NCBI GenBank assembly: GCA_002725365.1 | Contig: PBOW01000003.1 | Coordinates: forward strand, 10,845 to 17,579 | Direction: 5' to 3' | Length of the DNA stretch: 6,735 bases | Source of the DNA: Chloroflexota bacterium | Lineage (GTDB): Bacteria > Chloroflexota > Dehalococcoidia > UBA2979 | Shown here: positions 6,723 through 6,735 of the stretch, one piece after another | Numbering within the stretch: the first letter of the stretch is position 1 | Layout: the number at the start of each line of letters is the position of its first letter | The notes under the pieces: generated by a model | What the model was told of the DNA's origin: nothing | Databases searched by the model: none | The model's input: only the letters and a program-made list of their open reading frames with translations | Made by a program: the position numbers and the translations under genes

Positions 6723-6735
6723 ATTTGCGACTTTT

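Noticed and set aside
6721..6735. End of a further upstream gene (AAA AGT CGC AAA TAA on the minus strand)
   Set aside because: Four codons and a stop are far too little to support a gene call.

Overview
All seven genes in this window lie on the minus strand and read from high to low coordinates. The best guess for the host is a Chloroflexota bacterium, perhaps of the Dehalococcoidia/SAR202 type. This is an inference. It rests on a SCO1664-family protein (as I recall, found mostly in Actinobacteria and Chloroflexota) in DNA that looks only moderately GC-rich, and on a cysteine-poor HolB beside a RicT/PSP1 gene. No marker gene such as rRNA is present to settle it.

Layout in the direction of transcription: (1) 6707-5499, a membrane-anchored TolB/WD40-like beta-propeller protein. 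(2) 5506-4157, a secreted protein with a lytic-transglycosylase-like (SLT) domain followed by a BACON/Ig-like beta-sandwich; it overlaps gene 1 by 8 nt through ATGAATAA. (3) 4142-3333, a SCO1664-family protein with a PI3/4-kinase-like signature. (4) 3296-2808, a GNAT acetyltransferase of the ElaA/YjcF type. (5) 2766-1411, lysA, diaminopimelate decarboxylase. (6) 1400-351, holB, the clamp-loader delta-prime subunit, with a GTG start 10 nt after lysA. (7) 279 (or 288) to the window edge, the N-terminal part of ricT (PSP1 domain), cut off by the window.

Every gap is about 71 nt or less, and there is no convincing intrinsic terminator or promoter between genes, so the whole window may be one transcription unit or part of one. 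Two groups can be seen by function. The upstream genes (propeller plus SLT/BACON protein) look like an envelope or cell-wall pair of unknown role. The downstream genes (lysA, holB, ricT) are housekeeping. The SCO1664-like and GNAT genes sit between them with no known substrate. LysA makes lysine from meso-diaminopimelate, itself a peptidoglycan precursor in many bacteria, but a functional link to the SLT protein is speculative.

There are no tRNA or rRNA genes, mobile elements, CRISPR arrays or long repeats, and no gene-free stretch longer than about 75 nt. I see no strong candidate for a new system. The most interesting item is the translationally coupled propeller/transglycosylase-like pair.
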